Below are positions 1 to 8,800 of a stretch of 57,180 nt of DNA, piece by piece. Positions within the stretch are counted from its first letter, which is position 1, and every line of letters begins with the position of its first letter. Made by a program: the position numbers and the translations under genes. Under the pieces are notes generated by a model that worked only from the letters and a program-made list of their open reading frames with translations, had not been told where the DNA came from and ran no database searches. The stretch is from DATELY01 sp035276085 (GTDB taxonomy: Bacteria; Pseudomonadota; Gammaproteobacteria; Steroidobacterales; Steroidobacteraceae). The stretch spans positions 1-57,180 of the forward strand of contig DATELY010000063.1 of NCBI GenBank assembly GCA_035276085.1, given 5' to 3'.

Positions 1-1113
1 CCGGCCATCGCCGCCAAAGCGGTGCTGGCGCGCAGCGTGTGGGGCATCGACGTCACCCGCTTTCTGATGGTCGGGATGTACGAGCAGAGCATGAGCCGCT
101 GGGGCGACAGCATGAGCTATCTCGTGGACCTCGAACCCGGCCTGCGGACGATCAATTGGCAGGGCGACGGCAAGACGCTCACCGTGGACAAGTTGATCAC
201 GGCCGAGCGCTGCCTGCAGAAGGACATCCCATCGGCACCGTTGATTGCGGTGATCGGGCGCGACGGCACAGCACATCCGCACCAGGGACTTTTTCCGCAA
301 CTGTCATCCGAGCGGGAGATCGCCGCAACACTCGCCGAGTGCCCCGAGCGACTCTTCGTCAAACCGGCGACGGGTTGGCGCGGCGATGGGATCTTCGGCG
401 CTGAACGTTCCGGCAACGAATGGAAGGTCGGCGCTGAAACGCTCTCCACAACCGCGCTCGCAGCGCGCCTGCTGGCCGCGGCCCCGCCGAGCGGCTTGCT
501 GCTTCAAGGACGGGTTCGCAGTCATGGCGCCTTGGCGCCGATCGGTGGCGAGCTCGGGTTGGGCTGCGTGCGCATCAACACTGCGCTCACCACCGCTGGC
601 CCTGAACTGCTGTTCGTCTTTGCGAAGATCATGGGCTCCGAGTGTCTGGTCGATAACTTCGCGGGCGGCAAGTTCGGCAACATGCTTGCGCGCGTGGACA
701 ACGAGTCCGGCAGGATCACGGCCGTGTTCGGCCGCAAGCGCGATCAGCACTATCTGATGGAGTCGGTGAGCCATCATCCGGTGACCGGCACGCCGTTGCT
801 GGGTTTTCAATTGCCGCTCTGGACCGCGGCCGTCGCATTGGCGAAACGCACGGCGAGCGCCTTCCCTGAAACGCCACTGATCGGTGCAGACGTTGCAATC
901 ACGGACGACGGCCCACTCATCATCGAGGTGCAGTCGGATTGGGACTCGAATGCGCCGCAGCTCATCATGGAGACAGGATTGCGACCCGTGATGCGCACAC
1001 TGGTCCCGCGCCTGGCACTGAGCCAGGCCGTGAAGCAGCGCGCGTTCGAACAAATGGGACTGGGATCGCAGCCGCGGCGCGCCCGAAAGCTCGAACGACA
1101 AAGCCGCACCTGA
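1..1113 (+). CDS. ATP-grasp ligase-like protein, sugar-transfer-associated type (5' end outside window)
   Basis: The reading frame is open to the first base, so the N-terminus is missing; about 370 residues remain. The remainder resembles the ATP-grasp family placed near sugar-transfer genes (alpha-L-glutamate-ligase-like). The segment KPATGWRGDGIF fits the nucleotide-binding lysine and glycine-rich loop, and IIEVQSDWDSNAPQ near the C-terminus fits the acidic metal-binding strand of ATP-grasp enzymes. Such enzymes join a carboxylate to an amine or thiol through an acyl-phosphate; the substrate cannot be told from the sequence. The extreme C-terminus is basic. The next gene is convergent, about 50 bases away. 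Upstream genes that would reveal the pathway lie outside the window. Confidence 0.7.
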   Translation, partial: PAIAAKAVLARSVWGIDVTRFLMVGMYEQSMSRWGDSMSYLVDLEPGLRTINWQGDGKTLTVDKLITAERCLQKDIPSAPLIAVIGRDGTAHPHQGLFPQLSSEREIAATLAECPERLFVKPATGWRGDGIFGAERSGNEWKVGAETLSTTALAARLLAAAPPSGLLLQGRVRSHGALAPIGGELGLGCVRINTALTTAGPELLFVFAKIMGSECLVDNFAGGKFGNMLARVDNESGRITAVFGRKRDQHYLMESVSHHPVTGTPLLGFQLPLWTAAVALAKRTASAFPETPLIGADVAITDDGPLIIEVQSDWDSNAPQLIMETGLRPVMRTLVPRLALSQAVKQRAFEQMGLGSQPRRARKLERQSRT

Positions 1114-1166
1114 GCGTCGCACTGCGACATGTTTCGCCTCAATGCGGGCGGTCGTGCCGTGGAGGA

Positions 1167-2447
1167 CTATTGAGCGGCTGCTGTCTCCGCGATATCGCAG
1201 AGCTTCTTCACGCACGCCTGCGCCTGCGGTGAATCCTCCGGTTGACTGGCTTCGATGGCGGAAGTCAGCAGCTGGAGTTTCATCTTGAACGACAAGCTCA
1301 CGCGCGTTTCGCTGTCGGTCGACTGGAAAGTCGCCAGCATGTGCGAAACGAATTTCGCGATCACCGTGTGCGGCGATTGATCGTCCGTGGCATTCGTCTC
1401 CGCAGGGGGTGTCACGGGCGTCGTCTCGGGTGCGGGTGCTTCTGCCTCAGGCGCTGCAGCAACTGCATCGGTCGCGGCTTCGACAACGGGTGTCGCCGGT
1501 GCTGTCGTCACTGGCTCGTCTTCAACTGGCGCTGCCTCCGGCGCTGGCGACGCAATGACGGACGGCTCTGCGCGTCTCACGGTCAACGCACCCGCTTCCA
1601 CGCGCTGCTTCAGGCTCAAGCGCAGTGCGACGTTCGCCAGCTGTTCGGTATCGATATCGAGATCCGCGGCCTTGGCCAACGCCCCATCGACATTCCCCGC
1701 AAAGAAATCGTTCGCGAGCGCGCCGATCTTCTGCACGACATCCTGAATGGCCTGCAGCTCATCGGCATCGAGATCCCCTTCGACGCTCAACTGAGCGCAG
1801 CTGCGGGTTGAGATGCTCGAGCCGCTGCTGTCGACCTCCACAGCGCCGCTCATGAACTGAGCCGTGCCTGCTCGCACATCGGTCCGGTTGGCGAACTTCA
1901 CTGTGACGACATCGCCCTCTTGCGTGCGGATCTCGAGCACGCCTTTTTCCTTCGTCACGAGGCGCGCATTGGCGACCGTCACTTCCTCTGTGCCAGGTGC
2001 CGCAGCGGGTGCAAATGCCGAGAACAGGCTATTGAGCTTCTCCGTCAACGCACCCAGAGCCGCATCGAGATCCGTTGCGCTGGCACCGGATCGCTGCAGC
2101 GATGACGCCGCGTCCTGCAAACCGTCCTGCACGGACTCGTGTACGTCTTGCGGCGAACTCGTGCTTTGCAGCGCGGAACTGACGGCGCTCGCAAGCTGAT
2201 TGCTCGCTTGTTCGTCGTCACTGAGACCGGCGACTTTGGCTGACCCGCTCACGACAACGTCCAAGCGGGCGCGCAGCGTTGCGACGACCTGCTGCATCAG
2301 CGCCTTTTTCACCGAGCGTATCTGTGCGCTCGACTGATCTTCCGGCGCTGGCTGCTTGCACGAGTGGACCGGACGGCATTCACGCGCCGCCGCTGAATGA
2401 GCTGCGGGCGCATGGAACTGCTTGAGACCCGATGTCACGGGCTGCAT
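1167..2447 (-). CDS. Hypothetical protein with Ala/Pro/Thr-rich linker
   Basis: A 426-residue protein that I do not recognise. The ATG at 2447 follows a GGGGTGA-type ribosome site at good spacing. No signal peptide or membrane segment is visible. It has a helical N-terminal half (residues 45-150, repeatedly Ala/Ser/Gln-rich), a central beta-rich stretch (about 155-215, with the pattern EVTVANARLVTKEKGVLEI), then a helical block (about 220-280, ADELQAIQDVVQKIGALANDFF) of the kind seen in DUF5610-like proteins. A low-complexity Ala/Pro/Glu linker covers roughly 290-350, and a helical C-terminus carries two cysteines. The composition suggests a cytoplasmic or cell-surface-adjacent structural or adaptor role, but no function should be assigned. 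Confidence 0.65.
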   Translation of the reverse strand: MQPVTSGLKQFHAPAAHSAAARECRPVHSCKQPAPEDQSSAQIRSVKKALMQQVVATLRARLDVVVSGSAKVAGLSDDEQASNQLASAVSSALQSTSSPQDVHESVQDGLQDAASSLQRSGASATDLDAALGALTEKLNSLFSAFAPAAAPGTEEVTVANARLVTKEKGVLEIRTQEGDVVTVKFANRTDVRAGTAQFMSGAVEVDSSGSSISTRSCAQLSVEGDLDADELQAIQDVVQKIGALANDFFAGNVDGALAKAADLDIDTEQLANVALRLSLKQRVEAGALTVRRAEPSVIASPAPEAAPVEDEPVTTAPATPVVEAATDAVAAAPEAEAPAPETTPVTPPAETNATDDQSPHTVIAKFVSHMLATFQSTDSETRVSLSFKMKLQLLTSAIEASQPEDSPQAQACVKKLCDIAETAAAQ

Positions 2448-2629
2448 GAGTCACCCCAACGGCGAACGGTTGGGCGGCACGATGCCACCCTTGACGTAAT
2501 GTGTCGGTCCGACAGGGAAAAACTTAAGAGGACCTCGTACAAGGGTCGGCGGTAGGGATCGCGCGTTCCGCAGATCCACCGAATCCCGGCCAAACGGCGA
2601 GAGTCGCGCACGTGTGAGCTGCGCATTTC

Positions 2630-2652
2630 CAAGTCGCTTTGATGGCGACTTG
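2630..2652 (-). terminator. Stem-loop after the molybdenum hydroxylase operon
   Basis: CAAGTCGC and GCGACTTG form a perfect 8-bp stem around a 7-nt loop, 13 nt after the stop codon of the large hydroxylase subunit. There is no clear T-tract, so it may stabilise the transcript end rather than terminate it alone. Confidence 0.5.
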
Positions 2653-2665
2653 AATCGGTTCGAGG

Positions 2666-4918
2666 TCAAGCACTCGTTTTTCCTGCGACGACGTTGAGCT
2701 CGTGCAATTTGAACGGCATGGCACGCAGGCGCTGCCCGGTCGCCGCGAACACCGCGTTCGCAACAGCCGGCGCCGCGCCGGGCGTGCCAGGCTCGCCCAC
2801 ACCGCCCGGCCGAGCGTCCGAGCGCAGAATATGAACTTCCACGCGCGGCGCATCCGCAAGTCGCAGCAACGGATAGTCGTGAAAATTGGACTGTTCGACG
2901 CGGCCCTCACGAAACGTGATCTCGCCATACAGCGCGGCCGACAATCCGAACAGCACGCCACCCTGAATCTGCGCTTCCACCTGGCCGGGATTGACGGCAA
3001 TGCCGCAGTCGATGACGCATACGATGCGGTCCACTTTCAGTATGCCGTCGGCGTCGGGTGAAACCTCCGCCACTTGCGCGGTCACCGATCCGAAGCATTC
3101 CTGGAATGCGATGCCGCGACCCGAACCCTTGGGCATCTCGGAATCCCAATTGCCTTTTTCGGCGGCAAGATCGAGTACCGCCAGGTGGCGCGGCGACGCG
3201 GCCAATAGTTTGCGGCGATATCGATAAGGATCGACGCCGGCGGCATGCGCGAGCTCGTCCACGAACGACTCGGTGAAGAACGCGTGACGCGAGTGACCCA
3301 CGCTGCGCCAAGGCCCCGTTGGAATCGGCGCCTTCGCATCGACGTGTCCGATGTGCTGGTTCGGTACTCCGTACGGAATCAAGGCGGCGCTGTCGTCGTG
3401 CCAGTTGTAGACGTTGAGCCAGGCGATCGGATTACCTTCCTTGTCCAGGCCCGCTTTGAAGCGACTGACGCCCGGTGGCCGATATTTACCGTGCTGAAGG
3501 GTTTCCTCGCGACTCCATGTGAGCTTGATGGGAGTGTCCGGCATGGCAGCCGCGATGCGTGCCGCCTGCACGGCGCAATCGGCAAACGTCCTGCGGCCGA
3601 ACCCGCCACCCATGGGCAGGCTGTGGAAGACGACGCCTGCTTCGTCGATATCGAGCTCGCTTGCCACCAGCGATCGCGCCAGGAGTGGCGCCTGACTGCC
3701 GGCCCAGATTTCCGCAGTACCGTTCGAGCGCACCAGCGCCGTCGCGGAATGCGGCTCCATTGCGGCGTGTTCCAGGAATGGCGCGCGATAACTCGCCTCG
3801 ATGACTTTGGCGGACGTACGCAAGGCGCTCTCCACATCGCCTTCCTTGCGAATGTCCTTCTCGGGAGCGCCGGCTACGGCTTTTTCGAACGCAGCGAACA
3901 TCGATGATGTCGAGATCCCGCCGTTGTCACCGGCCGCGAACTTCACCGCCAATGCCCTCGCTGCACTCTCGGCACGCCACGTGTTGTCTGCAACCACCGC
4001 TACTGCGGCATCGCTTGCGCCCAGATGGAACAGGCCACCGCGTGTTGCCGGCAGCTGCACGACACGTTCGACACCACGACGCTTGATGAGGGCGGATTCA
4101 TCCACGCTCTCGATCGTGCCGCCAACCACGGGGCTGTGTCGGATCGCGGCGAACTTCATGCCCTGCAATCGCGTGTCGATGGCATAGGGCGCCGAGCCGG
4201 TGACCTTGGCGGGGATATCCAGCCGTGGCAGGGGCTTGCCGATGAGTGTGAACTGATCCGGTGTTTTCAGTTGCGGCGCTGACGGTGGCTCGAGCGTTGC
4301 GGCGATGTCGATCAGCTCACCGTACGTCGCTTTGCGCCCGCTCGGGACGTGAGTGACCTGGCTGTTCGCCGCCGTCAGCTCGCGCTGCGGCACGCTCCAC
4401 GTTTGCGCCGCAGCTGCGATCAACATGCCGCGCACGGCCGCGCCCGCAGGCCGCATCGCATGCTGGCCCGTGCCCGAAATCGAACTGCTGCCGCCTGTGA
4501 TGATGAATCCGACGGCCCGCGAGAGCTGCGGCGCAACCACGCCCAATGCCGCCGCGATCGATTCAGGCAAGCCTGCCTGATTCACCCAGCTCTTCATGAG
4601 AGCGGGGTTCACGAACGCTTTGTGTGCCGGCGCCTCGATCACGGAGACGAGATTCCAATCGGCATCCAGCTCGTCAGTCGCCATTTGCGCGAGGCCCGTA
4701 ACCGCGCCCTGCCCCATGTCCTGGTGCGGCACGACGATCGTGACGCTGTTGTCGCGGGCGATCTTGATCCACGTGTTGAGGACGACGGCGTCCTTGCCGT
4801 GGCCGAGCAGCGCACGCTCGCGCTCGCGTTGCGGATAAGGCCACAACGCATAGCCGAACACGACTGCGCCACCCGCAAGAAACGTACCCACAATGGCCTT
4901 GCGCCGAGTGATTTTCAT
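2666..4918 (-). CDS. Periplasmic molybdenum hydroxylase, large (molybdopterin-binding) subunit, IorB type
   Basis: A 750-residue xanthine-dehydrogenase-family catalytic subunit of the two-subunit isoquinoline 1-oxidoreductase type. The start is placed at the ATG giving MKITRRKAIVG: a GAGG site lies between the small-subunit stop and this ATG, and the resulting N-terminus is a twin-arginine signal followed by a hydrophobic segment (GTFLAGGAVVFGYALW), which predicts Tat export with bound cofactor. Molybdopterin-binding signatures include GGGFGRRTF in the middle. The C-terminal GVGEPGTPGAAPAVANA contains the conserved catalytic glutamate. It oxidises an aldehyde or N-heterocycle by hydroxylation with water, passing electrons to the iron-sulfur subunit encoded 10 nt upstream. 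The substrate is unknown, and no FAD subunit is present, as is usual for this class. Confidence 0.88.
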   Translation of the reverse strand: MKITRRKAIVGTFLAGGAVVFGYALWPYPQRERERALLGHGKDAVVLNTWIKIARDNSVTIVVPHQDMGQGAVTGLAQMATDELDADWNLVSVIEAPAHKAFVNPALMKSWVNQAGLPESIAAALGVVAPQLSRAVGFIITGGSSSISGTGQHAMRPAGAAVRGMLIAAAAQTWSVPQRELTAANSQVTHVPSGRKATYGELIDIAATLEPPSAPQLKTPDQFTLIGKPLPRLDIPAKVTGSAPYAIDTRLQGMKFAAIRHSPVVGGTIESVDESALIKRRGVERVVQLPATRGGLFHLGASDAAVAVVADNTWRAESAARALAVKFAAGDNGGISTSSMFAAFEKAVAGAPEKDIRKEGDVESALRTSAKVIEASYRAPFLEHAAMEPHSATALVRSNGTAEIWAGSQAPLLARSLVASELDIDEAGVVFHSLPMGGGFGRRTFADCAVQAARIAAAMPDTPIKLTWSREETLQHGKYRPPGVSRFKAGLDKEGNPIAWLNVYNWHDDSAALIPYGVPNQHIGHVDAKAPIPTGPWRSVGHSRHAFFTESFVDELAHAAGVDPYRYRRKLLAASPRHLAVLDLAAEKGNWDSEMPKGSGRGIAFQECFGSVTAQVAEVSPDADGILKVDRIVCVIDCGIAVNPGQVEAQIQGGVLFGLSAALYGEITFREGRVEQSNFHDYPLLRLADAPRVEVHILRSDARPGGVGEPGTPGAAPAVANAVFAATGQRLRAMPFKLHELNVVAGKTSA

Positions 4919-4928
4919 GACGGCAACC

Positions 4929-5375
4929 TCAGGCTTCGGCCAACGAGGCAACGGCCGCGCGCACACGGTCGTATGTTCCGCAGCGACAGATGTTGGTCAC
5001 GATCTCTTTGAGCTGCGCTTCGGTGGGAGCAGGGTTACTCGCAACGAGCGACGCCACGGCCATGATCAATCCCGACTGACAGTAGCCACACTGCGGGACC
5101 TGCGCCTTGATCCACGCCTGCTGAATCGGATGCAGCCCACCTGCCGACAACCCTTCGATCGTGGTCACCGCTCCCGTGACAGCCGAAATCGGCAGCGAAC
5201 AACTCCGCATCGCCATGCCGTCAACGTGAACGGTGCACGCACCGCAAGCGGCGACACCGCAGCCGAACTTGGTTCCCGTCAGTCCCAGGACGTCACGCAG
5301 CACCCATAGCAAAGGCATTTCTGCCTCCACATCGAGCTCGTGCACCTGGCCATTGATAGTGAGTGAATAGGCCAT
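4929..5375 (-). CDS. (2Fe-2S) small subunit of molybdenum hydroxylase, IorA type
   Basis: A 148-residue iron-sulfur protein. The start is the ATG of MAYSLTINGQ, preceded by GGAAGA at 8 nt; a longer open frame upstream lacks homology and is not used. The plant-ferredoxin-like N-terminal cluster site is GCGVAACGACT. The second, all-helical cluster site uses PQCGYCQSG and NICRC. It transfers electrons from the molybdenum subunit to an outside acceptor, probably a membrane cytochrome. It carries no Tat signal and would be co-exported with the large subunit. The two genes form a tight operon. Confidence 0.9.
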   Translation of the reverse strand: MAYSLTINGQVHELDVEAEMPLLWVLRDVLGLTGTKFGCGVAACGACTVHVDGMAMRSCSLPISAVTGAVTTIEGLSAGGLHPIQQAWIKAQVPQCGYCQSGLIMAVASLVASNPAPTEAQLKEIVTNICRCGTYDRVRAAVASLAEA

Positions 5376-5469
5376 TGATATCTTCCATGCACGCGATTCA
5401 CCGCGTGCTGCATTCGAATTGGATGGGACAGTACTCAATGCTTCCGTGGAGCTTACCAGTTGGCCGGAT

Positions 5470-5741
5470 GCTGTAATGCCCGGATCAGTACAGAACTTCG
5501 CCATCGCGTTCACGATTCTCTCCGATGACGGAGAGCCACCGGTGTTTCCACGCTGGCTGGCCTACGTGAACCTCTTTACGGCCGTCCTCTTCACACCCGG
5601 CGCGCTGATACCGTTCTTCAAGTCGGGCCGTTCGCCTGGAACGGGCTGTTCGGCTTCTGGATACCGGGCGTGTTCTTCTGCACCTGGGTCGTGGTCATGT
5701 TCTTCGCCTTGCGCAAGGCGATCCGCGAACAGCTCGACTGA
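5470..5741 (+). pseudogene. Remnant of a membrane protein, 5'-truncated and frameshifted
   Basis: From about 5470 the translation reads VMPGSVQNFAIAFTILSDD, followed by a second part with PRWLAYVNLFTAVLF, PGALIPFFK and then a break near 5625. Restoring one base in the GGGCC at about 5624 puts the rest in frame, giving GPFAWNGLFGFWIPGV and a hydrophobic helix ending in a basic tail and TGA at 5739. This matches the last third of a family of about 230-residue four-helix membrane proteins common in steroid- and terpene-degrading bacteria. The first two thirds are absent, since the upstream DNA is the promoter region of the hydroxylase operon. Truncation plus frameshift make it a pseudogene. A single-base sequencing error could explain the frameshift but not the missing 5' part. 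Confidence 0.7.
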
Positions 5742-5746
5742 CGAGA

Positions 5747-6319
5747 CTATTCGAAGAGCTGTCGCAGCTGTAAACGAGTATCCGGTAGCGCCGCGACGCT
5801 CACCTCCGTGCTGCCCTGAAACGATCGCTCTGCTTGATAGCGCTCGGCGACTGGCTGCGACATGCAATGGAGTTGATTGTTCACGAGGTCCACGACCCAT
5901 ACCTCGGGCACACCGTGTCGAGCGTACAGCGCCAGTTTCCGGCCGCGATCGAACTTCAGCGTCGTATCGCTGACCTCGATGACGAGCAGGACATCGTCAG
6001 CGGTGGGATGCGCACTTCGATACATGTCCGACCTCGGCCGGAGAATCGCCACATCGGGCTGCGGCTCGGATCGCTTACCGAGGCGGAGCGACTGTTGAAT
6101 GGAGATCACTGCGCGGTCGCCTGCCGCCTGTACCAGGATTCTGGTCAACAGATTCACCACCCCGGCATGCCGGCTTCCAATCGGCGCCATATCGACGATC
6201 ACTCCCTCGATCAATTCGACTCGCGCATCCGGCGCAAGCACTCCGGCCTCCGCCATCTTGTAGTACTCGTCCACGGTCAGGCGGTGCGTCCTGGGCCATT
6301 GTTCGACTGCAAAGTTCAT
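5747..6319 (-). CDS. Uma2 family putative endonuclease (DUF820)
   Basis: A 190-residue protein of the Uma2/DUF820 family, a PD-(D/E)XK nuclease-like fold. Visible features are the N-terminal helix EYYKMAEAGVLAPDARVELIEG, the core strand PQPDVAILRPRSD carrying the acidic residue of the active site, and LVIEVSDTTLKFDRGRKLALYARHGVPEVWVVD, which contributes the E-x-(S/D) and lysine. The length is typical. These genes are often scattered as orphans and the biological role is not established. Its 3' end lies 5 nt from the end of the membrane-protein relic, so it sits in a patch of decayed DNA. Confidence 0.85.
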   Translation of the reverse strand: MNFAVEQWPRTHRLTVDEYYKMAEAGVLAPDARVELIEGVIVDMAPIGSRHAGVVNLLTRILVQAAGDRAVISIQQSLRLGKRSEPQPDVAILRPRSDMYRSAHPTADDVLLVIEVSDTTLKFDRGRKLALYARHGVPEVWVVDLVNNQLHCMSQPVAERYQAERSFQGSTEVSVAALPDTRLQLRQLFE

Positions 6320-6433
6320 ATTGCGTCGTCCGGTCTTAGATGCCGCGAGTCTACTGCTGCTCGAGATGGATGTCAGGCCAGCACTGCGCCTGGGAATATG
6401 GAGTTTTGCCGGGGATCTGCAGTCGGTTGTCGC

Positions 6434-6709
6434 TCAGGACGCGTGGGCACGACGTGCTTCGACTTCCTCTTGCCGCTGCGACAGAAACATCGCTTCGAGA
6501 TCGGCACCTGACATCGGCTTTGCGAGGAGGAATCCCTGGACTTCGTGACAGCCGCGGGCGCGTAGCCATTCCAGTTGACCCGGCCGCTCGACACCCTCGG
6601 CCGTCACCGTGATGTTCAAGCTTTCGGCGAGTGACAGGATGGCTTTGGCGATGGCTCCATCTCGTGCGGAGCGGGCCACGAGCGAGGTAACCTTCTTGCT
6701 GATCCCATA
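6434..6709 (-). pseudogene. C-terminal fragment of an EAL-domain (c-di-GMP phosphodiesterase-like) protein
   Basis: The frame starting near 6700 reads KKVTSLVARSARDGAIAKA, then ILSLAESLNITVTAEGVE, and on to GCHEVQGFLLAKPMSGADLEA. This is the end of an EAL domain (the AIVRAIIALAHSL and VVAEGVE(T) helices and the QGY(L) strand). The EAL motif itself, the metal ligands before it and any sensor domain are absent, since the DNA upstream encodes something unrelated. A GTG at 6679 could start a short product of about 80 residues, but it would be catalytically dead. I treat it as a relic left by deletion. Confidence 0.65.
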
Positions 6710-6817
6710 ATCGGCCTGAGCCGGCGCGACTGGAGCGCGGACGATGGGGATGACGAAGGTTATCGACGTGGCGCCGCCAGGGATGCGAACTGTGCCCGGC
6801 TTGGGAGGCGCGGCGCG

Positions 6818-8632
6818 TCAATTCACGCGCAGGATTCTCCCCTCCACCGGTATCGCAAACGGTTGCGACAAGCCCTCGATGTAGTCCACGAGCGCATCCA
6901 GATCCACCGCGCCCACGACGCGATTCGTTCCGGAGGTCAGCACCGTGAAGTTGTCGCCGCCCGCGGCGATGAAGCTATTCACCGTAATGCGATACGTCGC
7001 AGCGGGATCGAGTGCATTGCCGGCCGCATCGACGATGGAGATCACGCGGTCGCCGACCGGGCGCGCGGCATCCCACGTGTACACGAGTCCGGACGTTTTC
7101 AGGATCCGCGGCGTGGTTTGTCCTTGCCACTGCTGTTCGAGCAGCGTCTTCACCTGTGCTGCGGTGACATCCATCGAGACGAGATCGTTCGCGAACGGCT
7201 GAATGGCGAACAGCTCGCCCCAGGTGACTTCGCCTGCGTTCAAGTCGTCGCGGATGCCGCCGGGGTTCATGAACGCGAACGCACTGGCGCCGGCAGCGCG
7301 TTGGGCGTCGGCAATCAGGTTGCCCAGCGCGGATTCGCCCGCTGAGCTCTCCGCACGTGTGATCGGTGTGTTCGTTACGCCGACGATGCGATTGACGAGC
7401 GGCGCCACCCTCGCATCCGCGGCTGCAACGATCTCAGCGACTTTGACGTCGGGGTCGAGCCCAGGACCTTGATCGCCCCACGTCGTCACGATGGCCGCCG
7501 ATTTTTCCACGACATCGCCGCTCTTGCGGCTGATCGCCAGATCGATGTCGTCATAGGCCGTGCTCGCCGAGAAGGCCTGCACGAGCAGCATCGGCTTGCC
7601 GTTCTGGTTGGGGAACAGTGCGTTCGTGAAGCCGTGCGCATGGCCGGAGATCACGACGTCCACTTCGTCATCCAGGCGACGCACGATATCCGCGATCGGG
7701 CCGGTGACGTCCTGTCGCGTCGGATCGGTTGCGCCTTCGTAGCTCGTCTGACGCGTGCCCTGATGGATGGTGACAACGATCGTCTGCACGCCTTGCTGCT
7801 TGAGCTTGCGCACATAGCCGTTGATGGCAGTGGCTTCATCGAGGAACTGCAAGCCTGCGACGCCCGTCGGCGTGACGATCGTCGGCGTTTCCTTCAACAC
7901 GGCACCGATGACGCCGATGCGCACGCCGTGATCGAGCTGACGAATGACGTACGGTGGCAGAACGGGCTTCCCACTGGCAGCATCGACCACGTTGGCCGAC
8001 ACGTACGGGAACCGCGCACCTCGCCACGGAGACTGCAGAAAAGGACCATCGGGATGATTCCCGCCATAGACCAGTCGCAGCGCTTCGTCGATGCCTTCGT
8101 CGAACTCATGATTGCCGAACGTACCGACGACGTTGCACCGCGCGAACAGATTCACGACGACCCAGTCGGGCAGGCGCTCATGCCGTGGCACTTGTCGGCA
8201 CGCGTCATTGGCCAGTGAGTTGAGCACGCTGATCGAGGGCTCATCCTGCAGCAGCGCGGAATTGGGCGGCGAGGCGCCGACGTGATCGCCAGCGTGAATG
8301 ATGAGCGCGCCATCCTGTGCTGTTGCCGCTGCCGCCTTGAGATACGACGTCAACACAGCCGCACCACCGGCCGGACGTGTTCCCACCACGCGCGGCGACA
8401 ACTGCCCGTGAAAGTCGTTGATGCCGAGCAGCTTCACGCGCACGACGGGATCCTGTTTCCAGCGTGCATCGCGCCACAGGACGCGCTCGCTCGCTTTCGA
8501 TCGTGCGTTGGTGCCTTCGACGCGCTCGTCGTGCTGGTCCGATTCGAGCGAGTGGCTCGAGTCGCTGTGAGTGAGCTCGGGGAACGTCGCTGCAAGGGTC
8601 AGCACGAGCAGCGTGGGGAGTCTGGATGTCAT
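6818..8632 (-). CDS. Secreted bifunctional metallophosphatase / 5'-nucleotidase
   Basis: About 604 residues. The chosen ATG (MTSRLPTLLVLTLAATFPELTHS) gives a Sec signal peptide and has a GGAG site 12 nt upstream; an ATG 15 nt earlier is possible. The N-terminal metallophosphoesterase domain shows LLGINDFHGQLSP, a GD(H)VGASPP loop, GNHEFDEG and VISGHAHG, the full set of dinuclear-metal ligands. The C-terminal 5'-nucleotidase domain shows ESALGNLIADAQR, NPGGIRDDL, a WGELFAIQPFAN segment and SFIAAGGDNF, which bind the substrate base and phosphate. It hydrolyses nucleotides or other phosphomonoesters in the periplasm to release phosphate. It lies downstream of a phosphodiesterase gene in the same orientation, separated by a repeat element, and both suit phosphate scavenging. 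Confidence 0.92.
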   Translation of the reverse strand: MTSRLPTLLVLTLAATFPELTHSDSSHSLESDQHDERVEGTNARSKASERVLWRDARWKQDPVVRVKLLGINDFHGQLSPRVVGTRPAGGAAVLTSYLKAAAATAQDGALIIHAGDHVGASPPNSALLQDEPSISVLNSLANDACRQVPRHERLPDWVVVNLFARCNVVGTFGNHEFDEGIDEALRLVYGGNHPDGPFLQSPWRGARFPYVSANVVDAASGKPVLPPYVIRQLDHGVRIGVIGAVLKETPTIVTPTGVAGLQFLDEATAINGYVRKLKQQGVQTIVVTIHQGTRQTSYEGATDPTRQDVTGPIADIVRRLDDEVDVVISGHAHGFTNALFPNQNGKPMLLVQAFSASTAYDDIDLAISRKSGDVVEKSAAIVTTWGDQGPGLDPDVKVAEIVAAADARVAPLVNRIVGVTNTPITRAESSAGESALGNLIADAQRAAGASAFAFMNPGGIRDDLNAGEVTWGELFAIQPFANDLVSMDVTAAQVKTLLEQQWQGQTTPRILKTSGLVYTWDAARPVGDRVISIVDAAGNALDPAATYRITVNSFIAAGGDNFTVLTSGTNRVVGAVDLDALVDYIEGLSQPFAIPVEGRILRVN

Positions 8633-8667
8633 CGATCGTGGCTCCATTCGAAGGTTGCGGCTAGGAA

Positions 8668-8706
8668 GCCCCCACCCTGTCCCTCCCCCGCTCCGCAAGG
8701 GAGGGA
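8668..8706 (+). repeat. REP-like intergenic repeat, left arm of an inverted pair
   Basis: A 39-base element beginning gcccccaccctgtccctccc and ending gagggagg-like sequence; it is itself partly self-complementary (CCTCCC against GGGAGG). Its reverse complement recurs at 8758-8796 with only a few differences. It lies just upstream of the 5'-nucleotidase start. Confidence 0.75.
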
Positions 8707-8757
8707 CGCATTTCGAGGTGAGTACGTGAGGCTCTGACGAAGCAATCCGATCTGATC

Positions 8758-8796
8758 TCCCTCCCCTGCGCAGCGGGGGAGGGCCGGGGTGGGGGC
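8758..8796 (-). repeat. REP-like intergenic repeat, right arm of an inverted pair
   Basis: The inverted partner of 8668-8706, separated by 51 bases. Together they could form a long imperfect hairpin in the transcript between the phosphodiesterase and nucleotidase genes, with processing or attenuation as a possible effect. This is the arrangement of a bacterial interspersed mosaic element. Confidence 0.75.
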
Positions 8797-8800
8797 AACT

